A stretch of 39,458 bases of DNA. It comes from Verrucomicrobiales bacterium. Its GTDB lineage: Bacteria; Verrucomicrobiota; Verrucomicrobiia; Verrucomicrobiales; DEV007. The notes beneath the pieces are model-generated. The model was not told the origin of the DNA. It did not search any database and was given only the letters and a program-made list of their open reading frames with translations. This document shows, piece after piece, positions 8,049 through 17,277 of this stretch (the stretch's first letter is position 1; every line of letters starts with the position of its first letter). The position numbers and the translations under genes are program-made. The stretch is from positions 1 through 39,458 of the forward strand of contig JAEUHI010000065.1 of the NCBI GenBank assembly GCA_016795385.1. Direction: 5' to 3'.

Positions 8049-8132
8049 ATGATCGACCTCATCCACCTCTTCGTCCTCGTTGCCTTCTTCGTCATCAGCG
8101 GCATTTACGCCAAGGGCTGCGAATCCCTCTAA
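8049..8132 (+). CDS. 27-residue small membrane protein preceding kdpF
   Basis: ATG 8049 to TAA 8132 encodes a 27-residue peptide: one hydrophobic segment (LIHLFVLVAFFVISGIYAKG) and a short polar tail ending GCESL. The stop is 12 bp before the kdpF ATG, so the two are almost certainly co-transcribed. From memory, similar peptides ending in a GC(E/D)xL motif precede kdpF in other bacteria, usually unannotated or hypothetical; I know of no assigned function. It may be a further small subunit or stabiliser of the KdpFABC pump, or a leader peptide. Evidence that it is real: tight spacing, a coherent transmembrane helix, and position first in the operon. Confidence 0.65.
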   Translation: MIDLIHLFVLVAFFVISGIYAKGCESL

Positions 8133-8144
8133 CCACCCGCCACC

Positions 8145-8228
8145 ATGGAAACCCTCCTCGCCGGACTCATCGCCCTTGCTCTTCTTGTCTACCTCGCAGT
8201 GGCGATGCTGCGTCCTGAAAAATTCTAA
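8145..8228 (+). CDS. kdpF: KdpF, small subunit of the potassium-transporting ATPase
   Basis: The 27-residue peptide METLLAGLIALALLVYLAVA followed by MLRPEKF is a classic KdpF: one transmembrane helix with LLAG near the start and an LRPE(K/R)F tail. In E. coli KdpF (29 residues) stabilises the KdpFABC complex in the membrane. It begins 12 bp after the preceding small ORF and ends 10 bp before kdpA. Confidence 0.92.
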   Translation: METLLAGLIALALLVYLAVAMLRPEKF

Positions 8229-8238
8229 CTCAATCACC

Positions 8239-9951
8239 ATGCACGCCACCGACTGGATTCAATTCGCCCTCTTTCTCGGGCTGCTCACGCTCATCACCAA
8301 ACCTCTCGGCCTTTATCTCATGCAAGTTCTGGACGCGGATGGGCGCACCTGGCTCGATCCCGCCGTCAAACCGCTCGAACGAATTACCTACCGGCTGCTC
8401 GGCATTGACCCGAGGCGCGAGCAATGCTGGAAGTCATACACCTTCGCCATTCTCACCTTCAGCCTAGTCGGCGTAATCTTCACCTATGCGATCCTGCGAT
8501 TGCAGCATTTGCTTCCGTGGAATCCTCAGAACTTGCCCGCCTTGAGCCCGCACCTTGCCTTCAACACAGCGGTCAGCTTCACCACGAACACCAACTGGCA
8601 GAGCTACGGCGGCGAAAGCACGATGTCCTACTTTTCGCAGATGGTGGGACTGACGTTTCACAATTTCGTCTCCGCAGCCGCAGGTATCGCGGTTGCAGCA
8701 GCACTGGTCCGTGGCATCGCACGCAGGTCGGTGAACACCCTCGGCAACTTCTGGGTCGATCTCACCCGCGTCATCTACTATGCGTTGCTACCCTTGTGTC
8801 TTGTCTTCGCGATCTTCCTCATCTCGCAGGGCATGATCCAGAACTTTGACGGCTACACGAAAGCCACGACGCTCGAAAGCGCGGAACAGATCATCGCCCA
8901 GGGTCCCATGGCCTCACAGGTCGCCATCAAGATGCTCGGCACCAATGGCGGTGGATTCGCGAATGCGAACGCTTCGCATCCTTTCGAAAATCCGACGCCG
9001 CTCTCGAATTTCGTCCAGTTGCTCTCGATTCTCTCGATCGGCAGTGCATTGACCTATTACCTCGGCCGCATGGTGAAGAATCAGGCGCACGGCTGGGCGG
9101 TGTGGGCGGCGATGATGGTGCTCTTTGTCGGCGGCGTCCTCGTCTGTGCCCACTTTGAAACCGCTGGCAACCCCATCCACCATGCGCTCGGAGTCGACCC
9201 CGATGACGGCAACATGGAGGGCAAGGAGGTGCGCTTCGGCGTTTTCAACTCTTCCCTCTTCGCGACAATCACTACCGCGGCCTCCTGTGGCGCGGTGAAT
9301 TCGATGCACGACTCCTATACCGCCATCGGCGGATTCGTGCCGCTCTTCATGATTGAATTGGGCGAAGTCGTCATCGGCGGCGTCGGCTCCGGACTCTACG
9401 GCATGCTCGTCTTTGTCATTCTGGCCGTCTTCATCGCCGGCCTCATGGTCGGCCGCACTCCGGAGTATCTCGGCAAGAAGATCCAGGCGAAGGAGGTGAA
9501 GCTCTCCATGCTGACACTGCTCGTCCTCACGCTCAGCATCCTCGGCTTCACCGCGTTGGCGTCGATCACTCAATGGGGCGTCGTCGGCCTGAACAATGCC
9601 GGCCCGCACGGCTTCAGCGAAATGCTCTACGCCTACAGCTCCGCGACAGGCAACAACGGCAGCGCTTTCGCGGGACTCACCGCCAACACTCCCTGGTACA
9701 ACACCACCCTTGGTTTCGCGATGCTCATCGGCCGATTTCTCATGATTGTGCCTATCATGGCGATCGCCGGATCCCTCGGTACCAAACAGGCATCTCCACC
9801 CGGCGCCGGCACCTTTCCGGTGAACGGAGCGACCTTCACGATCCTTCTTATCGGCACCGTGCTGCTCATCGGTGCGCTCAACTTCCTCCCCGCCCTCGCC
9901 CTCGGCCCGGTCGTCGAACATTTCCTCACTGTTCAGGGCGAACTCTTTTAA
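8239..9951 (+). CDS. kdpA: KdpA, potassium-binding and translocating subunit
   Basis: The 570-residue polytopic protein is the K+ channel-like subunit of the KdpFABC pump (E. coli homologue 557 residues). All four selectivity-filter loops are recognisable: TTNTNWQSYGGE, GTNGGGFANANASHPFENP, TAASCGAVNSMHDS and SATGNNGSAFAG. The longer open frame to 8080 overlaps kdpF and is not credible; Met 8239 (MHATDWIQFALFLGLL) matches the family N-terminus. kdpB follows 18 bp later. Confidence 0.97.
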   Translation: MHATDWIQFALFLGLLTLITKPLGLYLMQVLDADGRTWLDPAVKPLERITYRLLGIDPRREQCWKSYTFAILTFSLVGVIFTYAILRLQHLLPWNPQNLPALSPHLAFNTAVSFTTNTNWQSYGGESTMSYFSQMVGLTFHNFVSAAAGIAVAAALVRGIARRSVNTLGNFWVDLTRVIYYALLPLCLVFAIFLISQGMIQNFDGYTKATTLESAEQIIAQGPMASQVAIKMLGTNGGGFANANASHPFENPTPLSNFVQLLSILSIGSALTYYLGRMVKNQAHGWAVWAAMMVLFVGGVLVCAHFETAGNPIHHALGVDPDDGNMEGKEVRFGVFNSSLFATITTAASCGAVNSMHDSYTAIGGFVPLFMIELGEVVIGGVGSGLYGMLVFVILAVFIAGLMVGRTPEYLGKKIQAKEVKLSMLTLLVLTLSILGFTALASITQWGVVGLNNAGPHGFSEMLYAYSSATGNNGSAFAGLTANTPWYNTTLGFAMLIGRFLMIVPIMAIAGSLGTKQASPPGAGTFPVNGATFTILLIGTVLLIGALNFLPALALGPVVEHFLTVQGELF

Positions 9952-9969
9952 TCCAGCACCCACGCACCC

Positions 9970-11991
9970 ATGTCCCAACAACCCACCTCCCTCTTTGATG
10001 GCTCGGTTCTCGTTCCGGCGATCGGCGAGTCTTTCAAGAAGCTCGACCCCCGCCTCATGGTGAAAAACCCGGTCATGTTTGTCACTCTTGTCGGCGCAAT
10101 TCTCGCGACGGGTTGTCTCTTCATCGCGGAATCCGATCACGGTTTCATCACCCAGATTTCGATCTGGCTCTGGTTCACCGTGCTGTTTGCCAACTTCGCT
10201 GAAGCGGTTGCGGAAGGCCGCGGGAAGGCCCAGGCCGCCAGCCTGCGCGCCGCGCGCAAGGACACGATGGCACGCCTTCTCGTCGACGACCAAGAAACGA
10301 TCGTCCCTGCCGCAAGCCTTGGGAAAGGTGATCTTGTCGTCTGTGAGGCCGGTGACATCATCCCCGCGGACGGCGAGGTTATCGGAGGCATCGCCAGCGT
10401 CGATGAAGCCGCCATCACCGGGGAGTCCGCACCAGTCATCCGCGAGAGCGGAGGCGACCGCAGCGCCGTTACCGGCGGCACGCGCGTACTCAGCGACGGT
10501 ATCGTCGTACGCATCACCTCAGAGAAGGGAAACACCTTCATCGACCGCATGATCGCGATGGTGGAAGGCGCGCGGCGCCAGAAAACACCGAACGAAATCG
10601 CCCTGACCATCCTGCTTTCGGCGATGACGCTCATCTTCCTGCTCGTGACCATCACCCTGAAGCCCTTTGGCATCTACGCTGGGATGGATTTTTCTCTACC
10701 CGTGCTTGTTGCCCTGCTCGTCTGTCTGATCCCCACGACCATTGGCGGACTGCTCAGCGCCATCGGCATCAGCGGGATCGACCGGCTCATCCGCCGGAAC
10801 GTCATGGCCACCTCCGGACGTGCCGTGGAAGCGGCGGGCGACATTGACGTGCTGCTCCTCGACAAGACCGGCACCATCACCATCGGAAACCGCATGGCCT
10901 CCGATTTCCGACCCGCGCCCGGCGTCACGGAGCACGAACTCGCCGATGCCGCGCAACTCGCCTCCCTCGCTGATGAAACGCCCGAAGGACGCAGCATCGT
11001 GGTGCTTGCCAAAGAGAAGTTCAACATCCGCGGCCGCGAGGTGGCCGCGCCACACGCCACCTTCGTCCCGTTCACTGCCCAGACCCGCATGAGCGGTGTC
11101 GACATCGGCGGACGAAGTATCCGCAAGGGCGCGGCTGACTCGATCAAGTCCCACATCGAAGCCCTCGGCGGCAGCTATCATGCCGAAGTCGCCAAAGCCG
11201 TCGAGGCCGCCTCACGCGCCGGACGCACCCCCCTCGTTGTCTGCGAAGGCGGCAAGGTGCTCGGGATCGTCGAACTCAAGGATGTCGTCAAAGGCGGCAT
11301 CAAGGAGCGTTTTGCCCAGCTTCGCAAGATGGGCATCCGCACCGTCATGATCACCGGTGACAATCCCATGACCGCTGCCGCTATCGCCGCCGAGGCCGGA
11401 GTCGATGACTTCATGGCCCAGGCCACGCCCGAGGACAAACTGCGCCGCATCCGCGCCGAGCAGGCCGAAGGCCATCTCGTTGCCATGACCGGAGACGGCA
11501 CCAACGACGCTCCCGCCCTCGCCCAAGCCGATGTCGGAGTCGCCATGAACACCGGCACCCAGGCCGCCCGCGAGGCCGGGAACATGGTCGATCTCGATAG
11601 CAATCCCACGAAACTCATCGAGATCGTCGAGATAGGAAAACAGCTCCTCATGACCCGGGGTTCTCTCACCACTTTCAGCATCGCCAATGATATCGCCAAG
11701 TACTTCGCGATCATCCCGGCGATGCTCATGGTGACCTTCCCTGCGATCAGTCCGCTCAACATCATGGGACTCGCCAGCCCACAAAGCGCCATCCTCAGCG
11801 CGGTCATCTTCAACGCGCTCATTATCATCGCCCTGATTCCGCTCGCGCTTAAAGGCGTCCCCTACCGCGCGATCGGTGCTGCCGCCGTCCTACAGCGCAA
11901 TCTGCTCGTCTACGGACTCGGTGGCATTCTTGCTCCCTTCATCGGCATCAAGGCCATCGACCTAATCGTCACCACACTCCAACTCGCGTAA
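9970..11991 (+). CDS. kdpB: KdpB, P-type ATPase subunit
   Basis: The 673-residue catalytic subunit of the Kdp pump (E. coli 682 residues) hydrolyses ATP to drive K+ uptake. Visible motifs are the actuator TGES (150-153), the transmembrane IPTTIGGLLSAIG (about 254-266), the phosphorylation site DKTGT with D298, and the hinge MTGDGTNDAPALAQADVGVA. It is full length with no missing key residue. kdpC starts 4 bp after the stop, so translation is probably coupled. Confidence 0.98.
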   Translation: MSQQPTSLFDGSVLVPAIGESFKKLDPRLMVKNPVMFVTLVGAILATGCLFIAESDHGFITQISIWLWFTVLFANFAEAVAEGRGKAQAASLRAARKDTMARLLVDDQETIVPAASLGKGDLVVCEAGDIIPADGEVIGGIASVDEAAITGESAPVIRESGGDRSAVTGGTRVLSDGIVVRITSEKGNTFIDRMIAMVEGARRQKTPNEIALTILLSAMTLIFLLVTITLKPFGIYAGMDFSLPVLVALLVCLIPTTIGGLLSAIGISGIDRLIRRNVMATSGRAVEAAGDIDVLLLDKTGTITIGNRMASDFRPAPGVTEHELADAAQLASLADETPEGRSIVVLAKEKFNIRGREVAAPHATFVPFTAQTRMSGVDIGGRSIRKGAADSIKSHIEALGGSYHAEVAKAVEAASRAGRTPLVVCEGGKVLGIVELKDVVKGGIKERFAQLRKMGIRTVMITGDNPMTAAAIAAEAGVDDFMAQATPEDKLRRIRAEQAEGHLVAMTGDGTNDAPALAQADVGVAMNTGTQAAREAGNMVDLDSNPTKLIEIVEIGKQLLMTRGSLTTFSIANDIAKYFAIIPAMLMVTFPAISPLNIMGLASPQSAILSAVIFNALIIIALIPLALKGVPYRAIGAAAVLQRNLLVYGLGGILAPFIGIKAIDLIVTTLQLA

Positions 11992-11995
11992 TTCC

Positions 11996-12580
11996 ATGAA
12001 AGCCCTTTTTTCCGAACTCCGTCCTGCCCTTGCCGCCACCCTCGTGCTGGCGACCGCCACCTGCGGTGTCTATCCGCTGATAGTGACCGTTGTCGCCAAG
12101 ACCGTCTTCAAAGACCAAGCCAGCGGTAGCCTCATCACGAACGAAGAGGGTGTGATCATCGGGTCGACCCTGTTGGGTCAGAACTTCACTTCCGATCGAT
12201 ACTTCCATCCACGTCCCAGCGCCGCAGGTGCCGGATACGATGCCGCGAGCTCCGGCGGCTCGAACCTCGGTCCCACCTCCACCAAACTACACGACGTGAT
12301 CCGCGACCGCGTCATCGCCTACCGCAGCTTGAACGGCCTCGCGGCCGACGAGAAGGTGCCGGCCGATGCGGTCACGACCTCTGGCAGTGGACTCGATCCA
12401 CATATCAGCCCCAGGAACGCCGAGCTTCAAGCCGCCCGAGTCGCGAAGGCCCGCAATCTGGACGTGGCAATGGTGAAGGAACTCATAAACGCCAACACGA
12501 CCCTGCCCGATCTCGGCATATTCGGAGAGGCCGGGGTGAATGTGCTCCAATTGAACCTGGCCCTTGATGGCCAACGGTGA
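11996..12580 (+). CDS. kdpC: KdpC subunit of the potassium-transporting ATPase
   Basis: The 194-residue protein has one N-terminal transmembrane helix (LRPALAATLVLATATCGVYP) and the typical periplasmic motifs VIIGSTLLGQNFTSDRYFHP and SGSGLDPHISPRNAELQAAR. Its length matches E. coli KdpC (190). KdpC is required for ATPase activity and assembly of the complex. It sits 78 bp before kdpD. Confidence 0.97.
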   Translation: MKALFSELRPALAATLVLATATCGVYPLIVTVVAKTVFKDQASGSLITNEEGVIIGSTLLGQNFTSDRYFHPRPSAAGAGYDAASSGGSNLGPTSTKLHDVIRDRVIAYRSLNGLAADEKVPADAVTTSGSGLDPHISPRNAELQAARVAKARNLDVAMVKELINANTTLPDLGIFGEAGVNVLQLNLALDGQR

Positions 12581-12658
12581 GGGCCGTACGATGAGGTGTA
12601 ACGGGAAATTCTGGCAACCTCCCGTGAAGATCCGTGACTTCTCCAGGCATCACCCTTC

Positions 12659-15307
12659 ATGAACGACGACAATCGCCCTGACCCCGACGATTTGCTCGTG
12701 GAACTACAGCGCGACGAGGTCAAGTCCAAACAAGGCAGGCTGTTCATCTTCCTTGGTATGTGTCCCGGCGTTGGCAAAACCTACGCCATGCTCCAGGCTG
12801 CACGGCAGCGGGTCGCGGAAGGAGTGGACGTGCTCGCGGGGGTCATCGAAACCCACGGTCGCGCCGAAACCGCCGCCTTGCTTGAGGGCATGCGCGTTCT
12901 ACCGCGTCGGCAGCTCGAACACCGTGGCTTCACGCTCGATGAATTCGATATCGACGCGGTCCTCGTGAAAAAGCCTAGGCTCGTTCTCGTCGATGAACTC
13001 GCCCACACGAACGCCCCCGGATCGCGGCACTCGAAACGCTATCAGGATGTCTTGGAGCTGATCGAATCCGGCATCGACGTCTACACCACACTCAACGTCC
13101 AGCACATCGAAAGTCAGGTCGACATCGTGCGCCAGATCAGCGGCGTGGCCGTGACCGAGACGGTGCCGGACTCAATTCTCGACCTCGCGCACGAAATCCA
13201 GCTCATCGACCTGAGCGTCGAAAAGCTGCTTGAACGAATGGCCGACGGCAAGGTTTACCTCGGCGAGCGTGCCGAGCTCGCCATTTCAAACTTTTTCAAG
13301 GAAGGCAACCTCACCGCGCTGCGCGAACTCGCCTTGCGCTTCACCGCCGAACAGGTGGACCGCGACCTTGAGGACATCCGCCGACTGAAACGCGTCAGTA
13401 GTCCCTGGAAAACCAACGCCCGACTCATGGTCGGCGTCGGCCCCAGCCCGTATGCCGAAAGCCTCATCCGCTGGACCCGGCGCGCCGCCGCGCGACTGAA
13501 TTGTCCCTGGCTCGTCGTTTGGGTGGAAAGTTCGCGTGTGCTCACCGCCACGGAGCAGGAGCGCCTCACGCGCTCACTTGGTCTCGCCCGAAAACTGGGC
13601 GGCGAAGTCGTCTCTGTGACGGGCGAAAACGTGTCGATCGCGCTTCTGCAGGTCGCCCGTGAACGCAACGTGACCCAGATCGTCGTCGGCAAACCCGACA
13701 AGCAGCCTTTCTGGAGAAAGTCTCTCGCCGACCAACTCATTCTCGGAAGTGGCGACATCGATGTGTGCGTCGTGCGTCCGCTCGCGGCCCCCGGCAAGGA
13801 CACCGTCTCCAGCTTGCGCGAGCCCGTGTCGGCCTCAACGATTGCGGAGTTCAGTTGGGTGCTCGTTTCCGTCTTTACCATCGCCAGCCTCTGCTGGTCC
13901 CTTGTCGGATACACCGGCTACATGTTTGTCGCGTTGGTGTTCCTGCTCGCAGTGGTATTGGCCGCGCTACGATTAAGCCGTGGGCCGGTCCTGGCGATGG
14001 CAACCCTGAGTGCCGTGTGCTGGAATTTCTTCTTTATTCCACCGATCTTCACCTTCCACATCGGCAAACCGGAAGACTGGATCATGTTCGGCATGTTCTT
14101 CATCGTGGCACTGAGCATGGGCAGTCTCACCCACCGCCTCCGCCTGCGGGAAATGGCTGAACGGAGGCGCGCACGTCTCACGGATGCCCTCCTCCGAATG
14201 ACCCAGAGCGCGGCCCTCTCCGCCGAGCGCGAAAAGGGCCTTGAGACCGCACTGCGGGTGATCGATGAAACCCTACACGCCCGCACCGCGCTCGTCGTGC
14301 GGAGAGCCGACCGCAGCCTCGACACCCAAGCCCACCCAGCGAGCAGCTTCGATCCTCCGGCAAAGGAATGGGGTGTCGTCGCCTGGACCCATAACCACAA
14401 GCAAACCGCCGGACGTGACACCGACACCTTGCCGGATTCATTCGCCACCTGGTTCCCCCTCCAGACCGCAACATCAATGATGGGTGTGCTCGGCGTGAGG
14501 CTCGAGGAAGAAACCCGCCTCGATTTCACGACGCGCGAGACCATCGCCGCCTTCGCCCTGCAGCTCGCCCTCGTCCTCGAGAAAGAGCACTTCATCCAGG
14601 CAATCCATCAGGCGGAGATCCTGACAAAATCCGAGAACCTGCGTCGCGCCCTCCTCGATAATGTCTCGCATGAACTCAAGACGCCCCTCGCCGTGATCCA
14701 AGCCGCTCTCGATGGGACGGGACGCGAAGGACCATTTCTCGGCGAGATGGCGACGGCAGCAGGTCGACTACAACGGGTCGTCGATGGTCTCCTTGAGATG
14801 AATCGCCTCGAGTCGGGTGCCCTCCACCCTAGCCTGGATTGGTGCGACCTGCACGAGATCATCGCGACCGCGCGGGACGCGGTCGGCACCGCGCTCCAAA
14901 CCCATCCTGTTTCGATCCATCTCCCTGACGACCTTCCCCTCGTACGACTCGATCCCGTGCTCTTCGCGCAGTGCCTCGCCAATCTCCTCCACAACGGCGC
15001 CGCTCACACCCCGCCGGGCACCCCGATTAAAATCAGCGCCGGCCTCGACGGCTCGAACCTTCACCTCGCGGTGCGCGACCATGGCCCTGGACTCCCACCG
15101 GGCGCGGAGATTCGAGTATTCGAAAAGTTCTTTCGCGCCGAGAACACTCCCACCGGAGGCACTGGACTCGGGCTAGCCATCGTCCGCGGCTTGGTTCGCG
15201 CAATGGATGGAGAGGTCGTGGCACGGAACGCGCCGGGAGGCGGAGCAGAATTTGCCATTTCCCTTCCCGGGGTCGAAACGTTTCACGAGCCCGCCGTGAC
15301 ACCATGA
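12659..15307 (+). CDS. kdpD: KdpD, sensor histidine kinase for potassium limitation
   Basis: The 882-residue kinase (E. coli 894) has the full domain order: the KdpD N-terminal domain with Walker A GMCPGVGKT (33-41), a universal-stress-like domain (about 250-370), a DUF4118 membrane block of four helices (about 395-490), a GAF-like domain, HisKA with NVSHELKTP (His671), and an HATPase with GTGLGLAIV (about 833). In E. coli it senses K+ limitation and c-di-AMP/ionic signals and phosphorylates KdpE. The last 4 bp overlap the kdpE start (ATGA). Confidence 0.97.
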   Translation: MNDDNRPDPDDLLVELQRDEVKSKQGRLFIFLGMCPGVGKTYAMLQAARQRVAEGVDVLAGVIETHGRAETAALLEGMRVLPRRQLEHRGFTLDEFDIDAVLVKKPRLVLVDELAHTNAPGSRHSKRYQDVLELIESGIDVYTTLNVQHIESQVDIVRQISGVAVTETVPDSILDLAHEIQLIDLSVEKLLERMADGKVYLGERAELAISNFFKEGNLTALRELALRFTAEQVDRDLEDIRRLKRVSSPWKTNARLMVGVGPSPYAESLIRWTRRAAARLNCPWLVVWVESSRVLTATEQERLTRSLGLARKLGGEVVSVTGENVSIALLQVARERNVTQIVVGKPDKQPFWRKSLADQLILGSGDIDVCVVRPLAAPGKDTVSSLREPVSASTIAEFSWVLVSVFTIASLCWSLVGYTGYMFVALVFLLAVVLAALRLSRGPVLAMATLSAVCWNFFFIPPIFTFHIGKPEDWIMFGMFFIVALSMGSLTHRLRLREMAERRRARLTDALLRMTQSAALSAEREKGLETALRVIDETLHARTALVVRRADRSLDTQAHPASSFDPPAKEWGVVAWTHNHKQTAGRDTDTLPDSFATWFPLQTATSMMGVLGVRLEEETRLDFTTRETIAAFALQLALVLEKEHFIQAIHQAEILTKSENLRRALLDNVSHELKTPLAVIQAALDGTGREGPFLGEMATAAGRLQRVVDGLLEMNRLESGALHPSLDWCDLHEIIATARDAVGTALQTHPVSIHLPDDLPLVRLDPVLFAQCLANLLHNGAAHTPPGTPIKISAGLDGSNLHLAVRDHGPGLPPGAEIRVFEKFFRAENTPTGGTGLGLAIVRGLVRAMDGEVVARNAPGGGAEFAISLPGVETFHEPAVTP

Positions 15308-15987
15308 CCGCCCTCCTCATCGACGACGAGATTCAGATCCGGCGTCTCCTTCGCATCGCCCTTGAGGGCAAGGGCTACAACGTACGCGAGGCGGAGAATG
15401 GAGTCCTTGGGCTTCAAGGGGCGGCCTATCACAAACCCAACGTAGTGCTCCTCGATCTCGGCCTGCCCGATCTCGACGGCGTCGAGGTGCTACGCCGCCT
15501 CCGCGAATTCAGCGATGTGCCCGTGCTGGTCCTCAGCGTGCGAAACCAGGAATCCACCAAACTCGCTGCCTTCGAGGCCGGAGCCGACGATTACGTCACG
15601 AAACCCTTCAGCACAGCCGAGCTACTCGCGCGGCTCGCCGCGATCCAAAGGCGGCAGGGAGCCGACGAAAATGCCAACCTCGCCTGCGGCGGTCTTGTCC
15701 TCGATCCCGCCCATCACGCCGCCTCGCTCGACGGCCACGCGCTGAAACTCACCCCCACGGAATACGCCCTTCTCGCCCAACTCGTGTGCCACGCAGGAAA
15801 AGTCGTTACCATCAAACAACTCCTCCGCGCTGTCTGGGGACCTCAGTCTGAAGACCAAAGCCACTACCTCCGCGTCTACGCCAATCACCTGCGGAAAAAA
15901 CTCGAAGGATCCGGCATTTCTATCAAAAACGAGCCTGGGATCGGCTACCGGCTGGAGCTTTCAGAGTGCTCCAACTCGCGTGAGTGA
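15304..15987 (+). CDS. kdpE: KdpE, OmpR-family response regulator
   Basis: The 227-residue regulator has a receiver domain (ALLIDDE, phosphoacceptor D51 in LLDLGLPDLDG, switch Lys in YVTKPF) and a C-terminal winged helix (TPTEYALLAQLV, QSHYLRVYANHLRKKLE). It should activate the kdp operon when phosphorylated by KdpD. The start overlaps the kdpD stop by 4 bp, giving coupled translation. The 11-bp-spaced TTAACGC repeat upstream of the operon is its likely target. Confidence 0.97.
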   Translation: MTALLIDDEIQIRRLLRIALEGKGYNVREAENGVLGLQGAAYHKPNVVLLDLGLPDLDGVEVLRRLREFSDVPVLVLSVRNQESTKLAAFEAGADDYVTKPFSTAELLARLAAIQRRQGADENANLACGGLVLDPAHHAASLDGHALKLTPTEYALLAQLVCHAGKVVTIKQLLRAVWGPQSEDQSHYLRVYANHLRKKLEGSGISIKNEPGIGYRLELSECSNSRE

Positions 15988-16018
15988 TGACGAAGGGAGG
16001 GCACGCATCGAATTTGCC

Positions 16019-17221
16019 TCAGAAAGGCGGATCGTCCTGATATCCCGGACCGGGCAGGAGGCGATCGCGGTCGTAGGGCAGCTCGCGGTGGGCCGGAATT
16101 TCCGTTTCGGGGAAGGCCGCCTTCCATTCGGCCCGCTCGGCGATGGAGTCGTAGTAGATGAGACCGATCAGGGTCGACTCCTCGTCGCCGCTGCCGATGG
16201 GACTCGTGTGGCAGCCGCCGATCAGGTCGAGCCCGGAGAGATCCGCGGTGCTTTCGTTGAGGCCCTTTTCCCAGAGCCAGGTATAAAGCTCGCGATCGCT
16301 GAGGTGATTCGTGTCCTCGAGATAGGTGTGCACCTTCGCGAGGCCGTGGATCACTTCCCAAAGCTTTTCCGTCACCTCGATGTCATCGAGCGAATCCGGC
16401 GGTGGCAAAGCGATACCCTCGCGGATGAGCTGTTTGCCGGAAGTCGTGCCGCCACCCGAAGTCCATGCCTCCATGCGATCCATGTAGGTGCGCCAGCCGC
16501 TCAGGTCGCTGTCGGAGCCCGCTTCGTCGATCGATTCTTCAAAACTCTCCGACTCGAAATCCTCCGGCGTGAGCGAGGCGGGCATTTCCTCCGCGAAATC
16601 CGGCCGCTCGGGCGGGATCGGGCTGAGCGGACCCTGCAAAAAGGATACGTCGCGCGCCGCGATCCATTCCTCGAGCAAGGCGACGGCGGCGGCCTCGTCA
16701 CGCAGCGATCCATCGGGCTTCAGGCTCGTCTCGATCAGATCATCGAGCGCGATCCATCCTCCGCCGGGACGGTACCCTTCACGGACTTCGAAATGACCCA
16801 TCGCTCCGCTGTAGATCCGCCCGCCCTGACAGAGGAAGGTCTCGCACCACGAGGGGTGGCGCGGCGACTCGGGATCCTCCGGGCCCGAAAAACCGCGCCC
16901 ATCACAAATGACGCGGCACTCGAAGGTGGCCGAGAGGAGCCTGAGCAAAGCCAGCTTCGTCGCGAGCATGGGCAGATCGTTCCCCGCGACGCGTCCGGGG
17001 AAATGGAGAAACTCCACCTCCACCGGGAAATCGCATCGTTCGCCGGAGACGTATCCCTCGCGATCCGCCACGAGCAGGACCGCGGCCGGCCATTCATCAC
17101 TGTGCCGCAGCAACTCTCCGGGCTCGCCCCATCCCAGATCCGGCAAAAGCCCCCGGATGAGGTCGCGTGTCACCGATTCCACCGGGGCGGCGAGATAGAA
17201 GCTCAGGGATACCGGAAACAT
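16019..17221 (-). CDS. Two-domain protein of unknown function
   Basis: I do not recognise a named family for this 400-residue protein. The open frame continues upstream, but that part is Arg-rich and overlaps the alpha/beta hydrolase gene; Met 17221 (MFPVSLSFYLAAPVESVTRD) follows a GGAG sequence 12 bp upstream and starts an ordinary protein. Residues 1-140 look like a compact cytoplasmic domain; 180-270 are acidic and low in complexity; 270-400 form a second domain with LYTWLWEKGLNE, LIGGCHTSPIGSGDEES and the end PYDRDRLLPGPGYQDDPPF. There is no signal peptide. It is 57 bp downstream of, and probably co-transcribed with, the alpha/beta hydrolase gene. Confidence 0.75.
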   Translation of the reverse strand: MFPVSLSFYLAAPVESVTRDLIRGLLPDLGWGEPGELLRHSDEWPAAVLLVADREGYVSGERCDFPVEVEFLHFPGRVAGNDLPMLATKLALLRLLSATFECRVICDGRGFSGPEDPESPRHPSWCETFLCQGGRIYSGAMGHFEVREGYRPGGGWIALDDLIETSLKPDGSLRDEAAAVALLEEWIAARDVSFLQGPLSPIPPERPDFAEEMPASLTPEDFESESFEESIDEAGSDSDLSGWRTYMDRMEAWTSGGGTTSGKQLIREGIALPPPDSLDDIEVTEKLWEVIHGLAKVHTYLEDTNHLSDRELYTWLWEKGLNESTADLSGLDLIGGCHTSPIGSGDEESTLIGLIYYDSIAERAEWKAAFPETEIPAHRELPYDRDRLLPGPGYQDDPPF

Positions 17222-17277
17222 GGCACGGAGAACGTCTCCTTTTATACGCTCCCGGGCCTCGCGGCAAGCCGCTTCCC

